Shown here piece by piece: positions 33,570 through 46,272 of a DNA stretch of 64,000 bases. This DNA is from Spinacia oleracea (taxonomy: Eukaryota; Streptophyta; Magnoliopsida; Caryophyllales; Amaranthaceae): contig NC_079492.1 in assembly GCF_020520425.1 (NCBI RefSeq), forward strand, positions 68,067,671 to 68,131,670, read 5' to 3'. Within the stretch, counting starts at the first letter, position 1, and every line of letters begins with the position of its first letter. The notes below the pieces were generated by a model. The model worked only from the letters and a program-made list of their open reading frames with translations. It did not search any database and was not told the origin of the DNA. A program made the position numbers and the translations under genes.

Positions 33570-34997
33570 CACTAGTACAAAAAGGGATATTGCTTCGAGC
33601 CTAAAAAGGGTTATTGATTCGTATTATGTGCGAAGCATATAGACTCGATGCAATTTAAGGAATTCAATTGCTTCGCACAAGTGCGAAGCATTTAAGACTC
33701 CTATTGCATTGCACTTACCAATATTTCGAAGCATTTGATCGTAGCAACTATTAAAACGTACTAGCAATTGCTTCGCGCCTATCAATTGTTCGAAGCATTA
33801 AAAGTTCTAATTGCTTCGAACTTATGAATTATTCAAATCAATTGATTTAAGTAATTGCTTTGGTCTCAATCGTAAGCCCGAAGCAATATATGCAACTTTT
33901 CTATTTTTAAAAAATATTCCACAAAGAGGGAATAACACCTCCATTTACAACGAGGCAATCTAGTATACCACACATCCCATCATCTATCTCCAAAGCGCTT
34001 CATTTTGTACCAATAATAAGCAATTAAAATCAAAAAAAAAAATCAACTATCATAAAATATTGCCCATGACCAATACAAAATCATTAACCATTCAAAATCC
34101 ATAAAATCATCCTAAAACGACATCTGTTACAAGTTGTCCAAAACATCAAAATATTTCAAAACAAATAAAACTGCAATGGAAGATAAGCTTTAACAGTTAC
34201 AAGTAAATATCTTCTAATAATAGTAGCTTTTAATTCTAACAAAATACTATACTTCAGGAGAATACAAAGTCCAAAAAGTATGGAGCCCAACAAGTTAAAA
34301 CTTCACGAATTTGCCCATTAGTGTAAGGTTTAGTCACCTTAAAATCCTGGAAAGAGAAAAAAAAACAATGTTAACATATATAATATCTATAGAGATCATT
34401 AACTTAAATTTATTTAAAAAAATTCGTAGCTTGAATAGATTTTCACTTCCACTATATGAGTGGACTATGTCATACATGAACCTTGAAGTAAAATACCCGC
34501 ACTCAGTACCCCCATCCTGTTGAGCACACTAGAGAAAACCAATTTAATATTTCATAGGTCAACAAGTCATCACTTAAATTAAATTTCCAAAAAAGAAATG
34601 ATAAAAACTGTAGATATTTACCACAGCAGCACCCCATTGTAATTGTGGACCTTTACTTTTCCCACCATATGCCTTGTAAGTTTCGAAGGCACTGTTCAAT
34701 TATCATTATTCACAAATATTATGAGATAATTGTATTAATCAATTTATAGATAAATGTTGAAAAAATAAAATATGAACTTACCTTTCCAATACCACTCTTA
34801 TTGCTAGGCTGCGTTTCTTCTTAATTGAATCAAATACGTGAACCGTATTTATGGTAGGGTAAATCACAAGAAGCACCCAATGATTGCTACATGTTTAAAG
34901 AACCAATGAACAAAATTAGCTATTGTTTATATGATAAAGGAAATCCTATAATAATAAGAATGTCAATAGCGTGTGAAATAATATTTACCACTCGTAC

Positions 34998-36303
34998 TGG
35001 TTCTGCGAGTAGAATCATTCTAGTCTGAATCCAACCTCTATTGTGATTATTTCCTTTTCTTTACATTTATAGTGGGCTTCATCAGTGGAATAGGGCTATT
35101 ACTGGTTCTGCGAGTTCCCTTTGCAAATGTTTTAGCTATAATTTACTTTCTAAAGCATACTACGGGGACTTATGTGCAGGGTTAGCAGAACAGTGACAAA
35201 AAAACTTCTGATGCACGTTGTATGTGATGTCTTGGCTATAGCGTCTAGTGAGGAATGTTTGTTAGCTATCTCCCGAGAATACAGGGTGGTATTACTTGAT
35301 TTGTCTATGCCGATTTGATGGCTTTGAAGTTGCTGTTCAAATAAGAAAAGGGTTCTCAAAGCGTCATGAAAGGCGTTAATTGTAGCACTCAATGGGAGTG
35401 CGGACAGGTTGACCCGAGAAAATTATGTCAGGGTTGGTATGGATGGTTGCGTATTGAAACCTATATCTGTTGATAAAATGAGAAGTGTTTTATCTGAGCT
35501 CCTAGAAAGACGAACTGTGTTTGAGCCGCTCTAGGTATTTGTAGAACACATGGTTCAGTGATATAAAGGAAGGGAGAAACATAGATTATTCTAGGCATGA
35601 CAAGATAGTGCTGCCAAATTTCTCTCTTGTTTTTACTTTCTTTAATTTTTCTTTGTAACCAATCGGGTGACTGGAGGTGTTGGTGTCTGACATTCAGTTC
35701 CAGGTGTTCATTCAATGTATATACCATAGTGTTGAGAATATCACAAAACATTCAATGTATATACCATAGTGTTGAGAATAGCACAGAACTACAGAAGAGG
35801 CAGTTATCAAGCAATGCTAATTAAACAGATATAGAATAGCACTTTTAACAGATTGCCACAGGGGAGCTAAAATTGACAATTCTGTGGCAATTTTGCGGCT
35901 TTTTTTTAATATTTATTTTGGACAATCATTGGTAACTACAGTAGTTAACTACCAAATGTATGATATTACTCAAGTGTACATAAAATTTCAAGCTGCATGA
36001 AGGGCTTCAACTAAACTGAGATCAATCGTGGTGAGCTTTTGGTGTTAACTTTATCAAAGCTTGGCTCGAGATGTACTACCTAAGAAGCCTAGGCCAAACA
36101 TGAGGCCTGATTAGTGATTACACTTGTTCTGCCTTTTCTTAGAGTTTCTATTTTTGACAACTTAGTTTATTTGAAAAGAATATACTTCGTATTTATTTTG
36201 ATGTCAAAAATATTACTCCAACAACAAATATATTTCTTTTGATGTAAAAATAATACTCCAACAAATCTATATCTATCAAGAGTAGGTGTTAAGATTATCT
36301 TAC
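34998..36303. other. Intron of the Y second gene with LINE remnant
   Basis: 34998-35085 is a shortened copy of the LINE fragment seen in X. 35700-35790 holds a 41-bp tandem duplication (TGTATATACCATAGTGTTGA twice). The rest shows no recognisable feature. Confidence 0.55.
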
Positions 36304-36886
36304 TTCTGATGATATGGGGCTAGGATCTTTTGATTGTTTTCGGAAGCTGCTTTCATTACCCTTGCCATGTATTCACATGCTTCATCTATGTTCTCCGAAC
36401 TTGCCAACAATGTAGTTGCTGAAATCAATTGCGGACACATGAATGTGATTGAGTCAACACTCAAGTTCTTGCATTTTTCGTGTAAGGCCCTAAACATATT
36501 GCACAAGAAAAAATAACCATTAGATATTAAAGTCCAGTTTTTATAACTATAACATAAAGATATTAAAATTTAATAAAGAAGTTTAAGATATCTGACATGA
36601 TGAATATTTGTATGGTTGATATATTTAACCAAGCCCCACTGAGAAGTTGGACAACATCCTCCTTTGAGATATAGCTAGAAAAATTTTCCTTGTATCCGAA
36701 TACCTCAGCAGCTAATTGAAAAGATATGGATTCCACACCAGGGGGTAGATCAGTAAGAATATTAGCGAGTCGTTTGCATGACTCACTCAAATGCTTCATT
36801 ACACTATGTGAAACAAGCGGCGTCCTTTCCATAGTGAACTTAACAGTGTTTTGAGTATCAACAATTTTTTCCTTATCCCGCTTGTC

Positions 36887-38657
36887 CTGTTAAGAAACGC
36901 ACAATTTAATTATAAGAATGCTTAGAAGTACCTATGAAGTATGCATTAAATTAACAATGTTTAGATTGTAGAATGAAGTAATCATTTCAGCTTAAATCAG
37001 TACGGATGTAATGATCATTTCATCATTTACCTGTTCTTGGTAAAGAGTTGAAGCTTTGTTACTATGACCCTAAGAGGCTAAGATTGTTAAAATGATACTC
37101 TAATATACATTCTCATAAATTATGCAAAAATAATCATTTTTTCTGTAATAGCAGGTGTGCCGCTACAACCTTACAGCTTATCCTGATTTGAGTCAACAGA
37201 AGACTATGAGTTGAGATGATCAAAGGAAGAGCAGACGAAGTTCTTTTTGTGCAGCTATTACATCTTCTATAATAGGTCTTTTTTAGGTGCTAATTTATAT
37301 AAGGAGCAGGGGTGGCTATAGACATTTGGTACGACATAACTTAAATTACACAGAAATAAACACAAAAGCTCCTGGAAGATTAATCCAATACTTCGTCTAG
37401 TCTATATGTAATGACTGTCTGATATCTTAGTTCTGCTGCAGTGCATGAATAATTTAAGAAGACTTTACGTGCATGCTGAGTGCTGTAAATCATTAATTAA
37501 ACAACATTGAATTATGAGTTACTCCTTCATCCCAATTTATCTTCGACTGAGTCTTTGGGCGCATATTATGAAATAATTGAAAACATTTAGCGGGTGAGCT
37601 GTGAGCATACAGGTTATTCACTGTGTAAATGAAGTGGGAGTGTGAGAGGTTGGTCCTAGGGGTAATTTGGAAGAGTTCAGTCATTATGTTTAAAATCTAT
37701 GTGGTTCTAAATGGTTTCTTCATATTAACCAGGTATATGATATGTGTTATTAAAGAACAACATGAATCAATGCTAAACACCTATCATACTATTTTTTAGT
37801 GAGTTGATTTAGGGACTATATATAGTGTATATATAGCTGGTAATCTTTTCAAGTTCAATTCAAACTATTTAATTTTTCCAAGGTTGACTTCACAACAATT
37901 ATTTCCGTTATAAAATACAAGGACGACATCACAGCATGTCTACAACTCTGCAAGGGAGGTCACTTATCTGACAGGAATGGGGAACCACTTTACCACAAGT
38001 ATTGTAGACAATGATGACTGAGAATGTGAAGGTAACTTAAACTTGGGTAGGAAACAACATTAAATTGGACAGGGTGGTTTAGGAATCTTAAAACGGATGG
38101 TTTTTGATTTATTAATTATTAGTAATTACTGTGAGTTGAGGATGCTATGTGATTATGTCTTTTATTTTGACCAAACAATAAGGGTACCAAGTATATTCCA
38201 ATTACTTGTGGCCTACCAAATAGAGTTGGCTATGTATAGGAGCATCATATAGAATTTCCCACAAAAGAATAGCAACAGGTAGAATATTCAGAGCATTAAC
38301 AACGTGTTTGGGTAGGAAAAGGGAAGGGAAATAAGGAAAAGGGAAGTGGGCTACTTTTCTCTACAAATCTTGCCGACTTTTAAAGGATTTAGTTTATCTA
38401 ATAGGAAAAGAAATAGGGTCATTCCATTTCCCTATCCTTCTCATCCCCAAAATTCATATACATAATGAATCAGTTACATTCTCTTCCCTTCTGTTCTGTT
38501 AAAATCCTCTTATCTTAACACATTGTATGTCAAATGTATACTTTTACATCAAGAAAATGCATTCAATTTCGAACAGAGAATTTATCCTCCTCAAAATATT
38601 ATTAAAATCAATCACTTACCAAAGTATAAATAAATAAATCATACTCTATACCTGTAC
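36887..38657. other. Long intron of the Y second gene
   Basis: 1.8 kb without a recognisable gene. 37890-38010 contains a short open exon-like segment (KYKDDITACLQLCKGGHLSD) of unknown origin. 38290-38510 looks like a separate small insertion rich in GGGAAG / CTTCCC, but no boundaries could be set. Confidence 0.35.
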
Positions 38658-40901
38658 CTTCAACTTCATAGACGAATCAGGATCCACAACGATATCACTA
38701 CTAACAGCAACATTAATCGCTAACGGTTTGTCGCTACTCATCTTGCGTCGCGGAACAAACTCCTAATAAGAGGTCAAATTGTCATCATTTATGCTTCGAG
38801 ATTAATATTAAAATTACATGAAATTAGAATATTAAACAAATTACCTCGTCCCCTATAATCAATTTTCTAGGCCATTGGACAAAAATTTTTACGGCTCCCC
38901 CAACATCCTTCATCTCTAAGTTGGGTACAGGTAGAGGTGCAGTTTCATAGCCAGGAACACATGAGTTCACACTAACTTTCAAATAACCAGGCTTCATTGC
39001 AGAATGGTGTACTACATCTTCAGCATTGAACGGATATGCTACACCCCTAGCCACGACTACTAATTGTTAGGAATCATCAAGTTGGCACAGACGACATGCT
39101 AAAGGACTCTAAAACATTATTCACCCAGCATTAGTAAAGTACTAAAGTACAGTAAAATACTATAGTGAATTTAAGAATAATTTAATATACATATAATATA
39201 TACTTTGTCCTTGACTAATGTCACTTTAACCAATTAGAAAAATATCATTTACAGCAATGACAACAGAAAAGGAGAAGTGCAACTTAGATCATACCTTCAA
39301 CTCCGCAAATGGGTCAGAATTAGGCTCTAGCTCCACAGAAGGTGAGTTGCTACGACTCCGTGTAGTGGTTGTAGTGGTTGTGGTCTTTCCAATCTCCATC
39401 CCAACCGGCAATTTTAGACCTAATTTTGTCACCAAGTTCATGAATTTTTCCTCAACTACGGCCTCCATTTTCTTTTCCATCATAGCTATAGTTTCCTTTC
39501 GCACTTGCTCTATTCTAGCCTCAAAATCGCCTTCAATCTTTTTTAGTCCGGCTTGTGAGAAATGATCATATTCTCCATTATTTCGAACCGGTTTCCCCCA
39601 ATATGCTTGATGGCCGATTGTTCCTCCAACTGCAACCACACGTCCACGACGGTCTTTCTTTCCAAGGGAACGGGATAAGACATCATCTTGCCTATGTGGA
39701 GTCCAAATTCCTTGCTCGACTTCCTGAACCTCCTTGTCCTATTGACAAACACATGCATTTATTAAAGAATTACAAAAACACATTTTTTAGCAAGAAATAA
39801 ATATATTAATCGACGAACAAAAGTGTATGTACAAAGGAAAAACTACCGCAACTTACTATTTTTTCACCAACCAGGCGTGCTTCATCTTTAGGGAAAACAT
39901 ATTCTCCTTTTTCGTTTTTCTTTTGCCGGCCAAAAATCCAATTTAGATGTCGTTTTCTCATGGTTGAATCTGTACTTCCGACTGAAGGGTATCTTCCTTC
40001 AACCTCCCATTCAGTTTCCTTCTGTGAATAGCTTTTTTGCCCCATAAAATGAGGATGCAGATTGTGCGACTGACTCTTCCGTGCCTTCTCGCTTATTTCC
40101 TATTAGAAAAGAAGAAATTAGTGTGGCAGATTGTATATAAGTGTAGATGATTGAACATGATGAAGATTAGTGGGCAAGGTTGTTGGTGCATCTAATTACC
40201 GAATGCATAACAGTGTAATCATAATATATCATGCGTTGAATTGTGTTTTACCTTAAATGTATCGGTGGTCTTAGCTGCAACAAATTGCTGCCATATTTCT
40301 TCAGTGATGGCTTCATATACAAGGTAAGGTGGTTTGGCATTAGGCGAGATTTTTCTTGTCTTTGTGATATTTCCACTTACCAACTTAGCTTTCCAATCCC
40401 TAAACCGGTCACTCAAGTGTGCCATTACATACTTTTTCTTCAGTGGATTGTTGTCAATATGATACATAGTCTACATGGTAAAACAATAATAATTAGACAA
40501 TCATTAGTAGAAAACTTTCCACTAGTCATGTAATTGGATGATGCATATAATGTAACAGTTGATCTATTCTTACCTTAATGTAATCCCAAAGGGTGTCTTG
40601 AAGACCTTGAGGTACCTCTTCCCATTTGTTTGTCAAAATACTGACCTTAGTATGCACTGTCTTCCCAATTTGTTGCCTATAGTCCTTCAACGAATGACCA
40701 GTTGGTCGATTAAATGAATCCCATTCTAGGAATTTTGGCACATTAGGGGACTTTAACCCTTTTACTTCACCTCAATACCTTTTAGTTCCTTTTTGAGAAA
40801 TATCATGCTCCGTCTCAGTTGGATGCTCATAACACAAGGGATCATTGTCCCTAGACATCCCATCATTATACAAGTCTTCTATATCCTCCATGCATATAGA
40901 C

Positions 40902-43014
40902 CTGCATTATTAAAAGAAAAAATAAATCATTAGAACAATACCCGACTTTTTAGGAGTTATCCTCCATGCATAAAGCTATGTTGATTTTGATGGTGAACTC
41001 TCTGGTTTCTTTGGGCGAGTCTACAGTTCAATTACTCTAGGAATTGATAAATATCTTATGAAGGGAAAATATTCAGTAGTTATCATACATCCCAAGAATA
41101 GATCAAATGTTAACAGTCAAAGGGGTTTCTATCTATGTGAAAGCTGCTCACACAAAAACTGTTCTTCCTTCCATATTAACTGAAATAATTTCTTGTGTGT
41201 TTTCTTCTTTGAAAAAGGTTTCTAACTTTTCTGTCGATTCAGTTAAAAACAAGTATTGCTCATCCTTTTAGACCTGATCGGAAACCACCTTTTTTATCAT
41301 AAAAGAAACAGGGAACAAGAGGAAACAAAAAAGAGGAAGAACTCCACCTTGATATGGCCTGCTTATAGTGGAAACCTGGTGTTTTAAACTTTGCTATTCC
41401 AGACTTTTCACAGTAGCCTGATTGGAAGTAGTACTTTGTTTAGGTCTATTGTTTTTAGAGTAGCCTGCAGATGTACTGAGTAAATGAAGCAGTTGTTAAT
41501 TTTGTAAATTAGTTGCTGCACATGAAGAGTTGATGATAACCACCGCCATTTTTAACAACATCCCACGTTGGAATCATGTCTCCACACAGTTTGGCCTCAA
41601 CTAGATGAGAAAAACGAGCTATATCTAATATAGTTAAGAAATAATGCAACTGACCATTTGATATGGAATAATGCAACTGACCATTTGATATGGACTTCAG
41701 AAATTGACAATTGATTAATTGAATTATTCAAAACCAAACTATAGAAAAACCTTAGGATCTGACCATTTGGATGTTATATTTTACATTTATTTCCGTTTTT
41801 GTTATATTAAGGAATAATGCAACTGACCATTTGATATGGACTTCAGAAATTGACAATTGATTAATTGAATTATTCAAAACCAAAATATAGAAAAACCTTA
41901 GGATCTGAATCAATGTTTATTGAAATGTCCTAACATAATTGATCTATCATACATTAACAGAGAACTGTGGGAAGCCGGGAAGATCTAGATCTCAACCAAG
42001 GATCAGAAAGTAGTCTACTCTTATCACGTGTTGAATCGTAACTACCTTCATGTTGAATTAGGGGTTAATAAGAAAATAATCAAAAGATCAAAAGAAAGCG
42101 TTCCAAACAGATTTGGAGAAAAATAACAAACAACTTGCTTCAAAATATTAAGTGGGCTCAGAATAAGGAGAGTGCAAATTAAAAGAAAAATGATTTACAT
42201 TCAGGAAGCAGTGAAGCACCATCAATCTGGATCAACAAATCTAGCTCTTTTTATGAATTAGTTTTGGACAATTATAAATAAATCAACTATAATAATACAC
42301 AACTGTGCTTTCTTGCCAAAAAAATAAATTGAAATCAATTGTTGGGTTGGATATCACATCCTTCTATTTTTAAAGAATCCCTGTGATCATCATAAACTAT
42401 TGGTAAACTAAAGCCAACCAACATACGATATACATCTACATGAAAGAATCCAAATATTCAATGAAATTATTTCCTGGGAAGATGTCACTTTAACCAAAGA
42501 CCATTTAATAGGATCTTATATGGTCAAGTCCATATCAAATGGTCAGTTGCATTATTCAATATAACAAAAACGTATTTCTAGTTCATACTAAGTTCATCTA
42601 CATGAAAGAATCCAAATATTCAATGGTGAGCCTATGCCCTAGATTTCTTGTAAGAGTTCTTTTATGCAAAATATAACAAAAACGTATTTCTAGTTCATAC
42701 TAAGTTCATTGACCACAAGTAAAAAAAATCCTTCTTTGCATCAGATAATTGATAATAATAAATAATACAATTTTTCTTGTAAGGGTTAGGGAAAGTCAGA
42801 TTCCAATGGAAATTAAAGTAAAGATCCAAGTCACATTAAGCAGAAGTGAAAACATTACTCAAGACACTCAAATGATACGGAATCAAAGACACATCTTAAA
42901 AGCAATTTAAAAAAAAATCATAGATGTCATCCAAAATAATACTAAAAAATCAAAGACCATACATAATAGTAAACATGTAATTCAAAATCATTTGGATTTT
43001 TCAACCCATAAGCC
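40902..43014. other. Spacer between the two CACTA Y genes, with short duplications
   Basis: No gene recognised. A segment containing CAACTGACCATTTGATATGG is duplicated (about 41650-41770 and 41818-41905). AACAAAAACGTATTTCTAGT occurs at 42562 and 42675. GAATCCAAATATTCAATG occurs at 42447 and 42608. These look like local slippage or filler duplications. Confidence 0.5.
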
Positions 43015-46000
43015 TTAACAATGATCATAACGCATATAATTTGCATCAAATGCATCTTCCCCGTTTGACTTAGGTAAGCCATTTGATAACGGCGGGTCCT
43101 CATCAAATTGATCATACTCTTCTTCGTCCTCCACATCACCAATACCAAGAATTCTTCTCTTTCCTTGAACAACAATAGACTTTTTTTTATCTTTGGGGTC
43201 AACAATGTAAAATACTTGCTTAACTTGTGCTGCCATGATGAAAGGCTCATTTTGATGACCCAAACGCTTAAAATCAACTTGTGTATATCCATCCTCAACT
43301 CTTCGCACACCACGCCCATTGTCAACCCACTTGCATCGAAATAGAGGGATTCTAAATTTGGTGTAGTCAAGCTCCCAAATATCTTCAATCACCCCGTAGT
43401 ATGGCATAGTTACTTCTAGAGGGCTAGTATCTTTAGCATTAGTGTACTCTGTTGATGATGCAACCACACTTACACCACTATTTTGATTAACAGACTTGGC
43501 ATCTTGGCGCTCCGTATAGAATGTATACCCATTGATATCATAACCTTCATATGAGTCAACTAGAAGCTCAGGACCATATGCAAGCCACTTAATCATTTCA
43601 CAAACTACTTTTGGAGTTTTAGTGCGTTGAGACATAACCTTGACTTGGAACCATGCTATAAAAGTGTCATTGTGCTCCTTAGCTAACCACTGATCATCTT
43701 TCAAAGGATTCTTCTCCTTCAAATAAGCCATGTGATCATCTATATAGGGTTGAACCTTAGAAAGATGTTGTAGTACGTACAAATGAGCCTTAGCCTTCAT
43801 CTTACGATCCACCACGATCCTTTTATGGCCAATTATACCATGACCTTCTAGCCTCTCTTCGTGGCGAGACTTCGGAAGTCCAACCGGTTCTAGCCCTGCT
43901 AGGTATTGAGCAACAAACCCCATAATCTCTTCAGCAATTGTGCCTTCAATAATACTACCTTCGGGATAGTATCGATTCCGGACTTTATCTTGTAAAGTGC
44001 CCAAATGTCTCTCAAACGGATACATGTTCCTCGCCCACACTGGACCACAAATCTTGATTTCTCGAACGAGATGCACGACCACATGTACCATGATATCAAA
44101 GAATGAAGGTGGAAAATACATTTCAAACTGACACAATGTGACGATAACTTCTGATTGTAGATCATCCAAAGTCGAAGGATCAATCTCCTTACTACATATA
44201 GCATTGAAAAAGAAACAAATCCTCGTAATGGCATTCCTCACGTGCTTTGGCAATATCCCTCGGATCGCAATTGGAAGAAATTGTTGCATCATAACATGGC
44301 AATCATGAGACTTCATAACCACCATTTTCAATTCGTTCTTGGACACGAGTCTTTTTATGTTGGACGAGTATCCAGATGGAACCTTTATGCCACGCAAACA
44401 CTCAAAAAAACTTATTTTCTCATTCTTAGACATAGTGTAGCATGCTGGAGGAAGATATTTTCCTTTTTCCTTATCTTCAGGCGCCAGCTCTGGACGGATC
44501 TTCAATTTTTGCATGTCTTTCCTAACATTTTCACCATCCTTTGTCTTTCCCGTTATATTAAGAAATGTCCCAATAATACTTTCAAAAACATTTTTTTCAA
44601 CGTGCATAAAATCGAGACAGTGCCTGACCTCTAAATGCCTCCAATACGGGAGATCCCAAAACGGGGACTTCTTCTTATAAAGGGCTCCTTTTACAGCCTT
44701 GTAAGGCTTTCCATAGACTGTGTTGATATCTTTGACCCGCTCGTACACCTCGCTTCCAGTAAGAGGAGGACGGGAAACTCGAACCTCTGTTTTCCCATTG
44801 AACGGTTTTTTCTTCTTTCGATAAGGGTGATCAAGAGGTAACAACCTACGAGTATGCCAGTATATGTTCTTCTTACAATGTTCTAAGTACTCTCCCACCA
44901 TATCATCTTCACAAATCGGACATGCTTTTGCTCCCTTGTTAATATAACCCGATAAGTTTCCGTATGCCGGAAAGTCATTCACAGTACAAAATATCATAGC
45001 ACGCAAAGTAAAGTTTGTTTCAGTGTAAGAGTCAAACACGGGAACACCTTCATTCCATAGCACTTTCAAATCATCAATAAGTGGTGCTAAGTAAACATCA
45101 ATATCATTTCCCGGATGTTTTGGCCCTGATATCAAAAGGGACAACATGATGTATTTTCGCTTCATACAAAGCCAAGGAGGGAGGTTATATATGGATAAAA
45201 GAACCGGCCAAGTGCTGTGTTGAGTACTAAGTGTGCCAAAAGGGTTCATTCCATCCGTGCAAAGACCGAGCCTTAAATTTCTCATTTCCTTACCGAAATC
45301 ATCGAACTTCTCATCAAAATTCTTCCATTGTGGAGAATCGGCGGGATGTCTAAGATATTCATCTTTCTTTCTCCCTTCTTCGTGCCACCTTAAATTCTTT
45401 GCTTCCTTCTTATTCGCAAACAAACGTTTAAATCTTGGTATTATCGGAAGATACCACAACACCTTTGCCGGAGGTCCTTTCTCATCTGGTGTACCATCCA
45501 CTTTCTTCCGCTTGTAGCGCGAGAACCCATATCTTGGACACTTGTGAAGATCTTCATACTCTTTCCGATACAATATACAATCATTCGGACATGCATGTAT
45601 CTTTTGGTAATCAATACCCATAGGACAAAGCATCGTTTTTGCTCGATAGTTAGATATCGGAATTTCATTCCCTTCCGGAAACATATCTTTCAAATCTTCC
45701 AATAGAGAAGTGAAACTCTGATCACACCAGTTGTATTTTGATTTCTTATTATACAGCTTCAACATAGCAGATAAGATGTTGTACTTAGAGCAACCAGGAT
45801 ACAATGGCTTACTCGCGGCACTCGATAAAGTCTCATACATACTAGGTTGATCATTGAGATAGTCTTCTACATCCTGCATCATCTCATTTATCTCATCATC
45901 CTCAACGTAGTCCAGCTCATCATTATCCATATCATCGCTACCATTATCGTCATCATGGATATCATTATCACCTCCGAAGTTGGTTCCTGAGTGCCCATAG

Positions 46001-46272
46001 TTAATATTGCACTTCCCATGGTTAACACTCTCACCATGCCATATCCACCTTGTATAGTTCAACCTAAAGCCACGACGAACTAAATGTTCCCTAATCTGAT
46101 CAACATTACGAAACCTCCTAGAACAATCACAATTAGAACAAGGGAAAAGTATTGACTCGTCACCATTCTTCAACTGATACGCAACTGCACATGCGATGAA
46201 CTCCTCAACCCCTAGAATGTATTGACTCGTAGTTCTTGAACCGTACATCCAATTGCGATCCATTTCTAACAA
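43015..46272 (-). CDS. En/Spm-type CACTA transposase, tnp2 family (1085 aa, uninterrupted)
   Basis: The transposase cuts and joins CACTA termini in the nucleus. Order: N-terminal transposase-associated zinc region (WMYGSRTTSQYILGVEEFI, FPCSNCDCSRRF, about 1-85); an acidic linker; a long tnp2 catalytic domain (CPNDCILYRKEY, CTDGMNPFG, PKHPGNDIDVYL, LEVRHCLDFMHVEKN, about 210-630); a DUF4218-like part (MMQQFLPIAIRG, GPVWARNMYPFERHLG, about 650-830); and a DUF4216-like C-terminal part (PYYGVIEDIWELDY, about 970-1040). The start is the first ATG (MLEMDRNWMYGS); ATG four codons in is equally possible. No stops or frameshifts, and length is typical. It could be active, or could act on related ends nearby (X). 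Confidence 0.92.
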   Translation of the reverse strand: MLEMDRNWMYGSRTTSQYILGVEEFIACAVAYQLKNGDESILFPCSNCDCSRRFRNVDQIREHLVRRGFRLNYTRWIWHGESVNHGKCNINYGHSGTNFGGDNDIHDDDNGSDDMDNDELDYVEDDEINEMMQDVEDYLNDQPSMYETLSSAASKPLYPGCSKYNILSAMLKLYNKKSKYNWCDQSFTSLLEDLKDMFPEGNEIPISNYRAKTMLCPMGIDYQKIHACPNDCILYRKEYEDLHKCPRYGFSRYKRKKVDGTPDEKGPPAKVLWYLPIIPRFKRLFANKKEAKNLRWHEEGRKKDEYLRHPADSPQWKNFDEKFDDFGKEMRNLRLGLCTDGMNPFGTLSTQHSTWPVLLSIYNLPPWLCMKRKYIMLSLLISGPKHPGNDIDVYLAPLIDDLKVLWNEGVPVFDSYTETNFTLRAMIFCTVNDFPAYGNLSGYINKGAKACPICEDDMVGEYLEHCKKNIYWHTRRLLPLDHPYRKKKKPFNGKTEVRVSRPPLTGSEVYERVKDINTVYGKPYKAVKGALYKKKSPFWDLPYWRHLEVRHCLDFMHVEKNVFESIIGTFLNITGKTKDGENVRKDMQKLKIRPELAPEDKEKGKYLPPACYTMSKNEKISFFECLRGIKVPSGYSSNIKRLVSKNELKMVVMKSHDCHVMMQQFLPIAIRGILPKHVRNAITRICFFFNAICSKEIDPSTLDDLQSEVIVTLCQFEMYFPPSFFDIMVHVVVHLVREIKICGPVWARNMYPFERHLGTLQDKVRNRYYPEGSIIEGTIAEEIMGFVAQYLAGLEPVGLPKSRHEERLEGHGIIGHKRIVVDRKMKAKAHLYVLQHLSKVQPYIDDHMAYLKEKNPLKDDQWLAKEHNDTFIAWFQVKVMSQRTKTPKVVCEMIKWLAYGPELLVDSYEGYDINGYTFYTERQDAKSVNQNSGVSVVASSTEYTNAKDTSPLEVTMPYYGVIEDIWELDYTKFRIPLFRCKWVDNGRGVRRVEDGYTQVDFKRLGHQNEPFIMAAQVKQVFYIVDPKDKKKSIVVQGKRRILGIGDVEDEEEYDQFDEDPPLSNGLPKSNGEDAFDANYMRYDHC

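Larger units (their letters stand above)
34254..40901 (-). pseudogene. CACTA second gene: Transposase_24 region with C-terminal Ulp1-like protease (Y)
   Basis: Exons from 5' to 3': 40574-40901, 40252-40470, 39857-40099, 39295-39738, 38845-39108, 38658-38762, 36595-36886, 36304-36489, 34782-34886, 34622-34691, 34430-34528 and 34254-34346. The first four match the plant Ptta/En/Spm transposase family (WDYIK, HLSDRFRDWKAKL, a coiled-coil-like segment, an eight-Thr run). The fifth has VGGAVKIFVQWP. The last five hold the protease with NHWVLLVI (His), VFDSI (Asp) and ECGYF (Cys). Defects: TGA 40774-40776, TAA 39067-39069, and a splice donor CT at 34428-34429. The start codon is probably in the first listed exon or an unseen upstream one. 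Confidence 0.75.

Noticed and set aside
27991-34997. Simple ectopic recombination between the two CACTA copies as cause of the inversion
   Set aside because: The copies are now in direct orientation, and recombination between inverted copies would leave them inverted. It also does not put a breakpoint exactly at AGT/CACTAG. It is kept only as a weaker alternative.
36334-36516. Plus-strand frame opposite the Ulp1-region exon
   Set aside because: Antisense shadow of the minus-strand exon 36304-36489, whose splice sites and homology to 3004-3190 support the minus strand.
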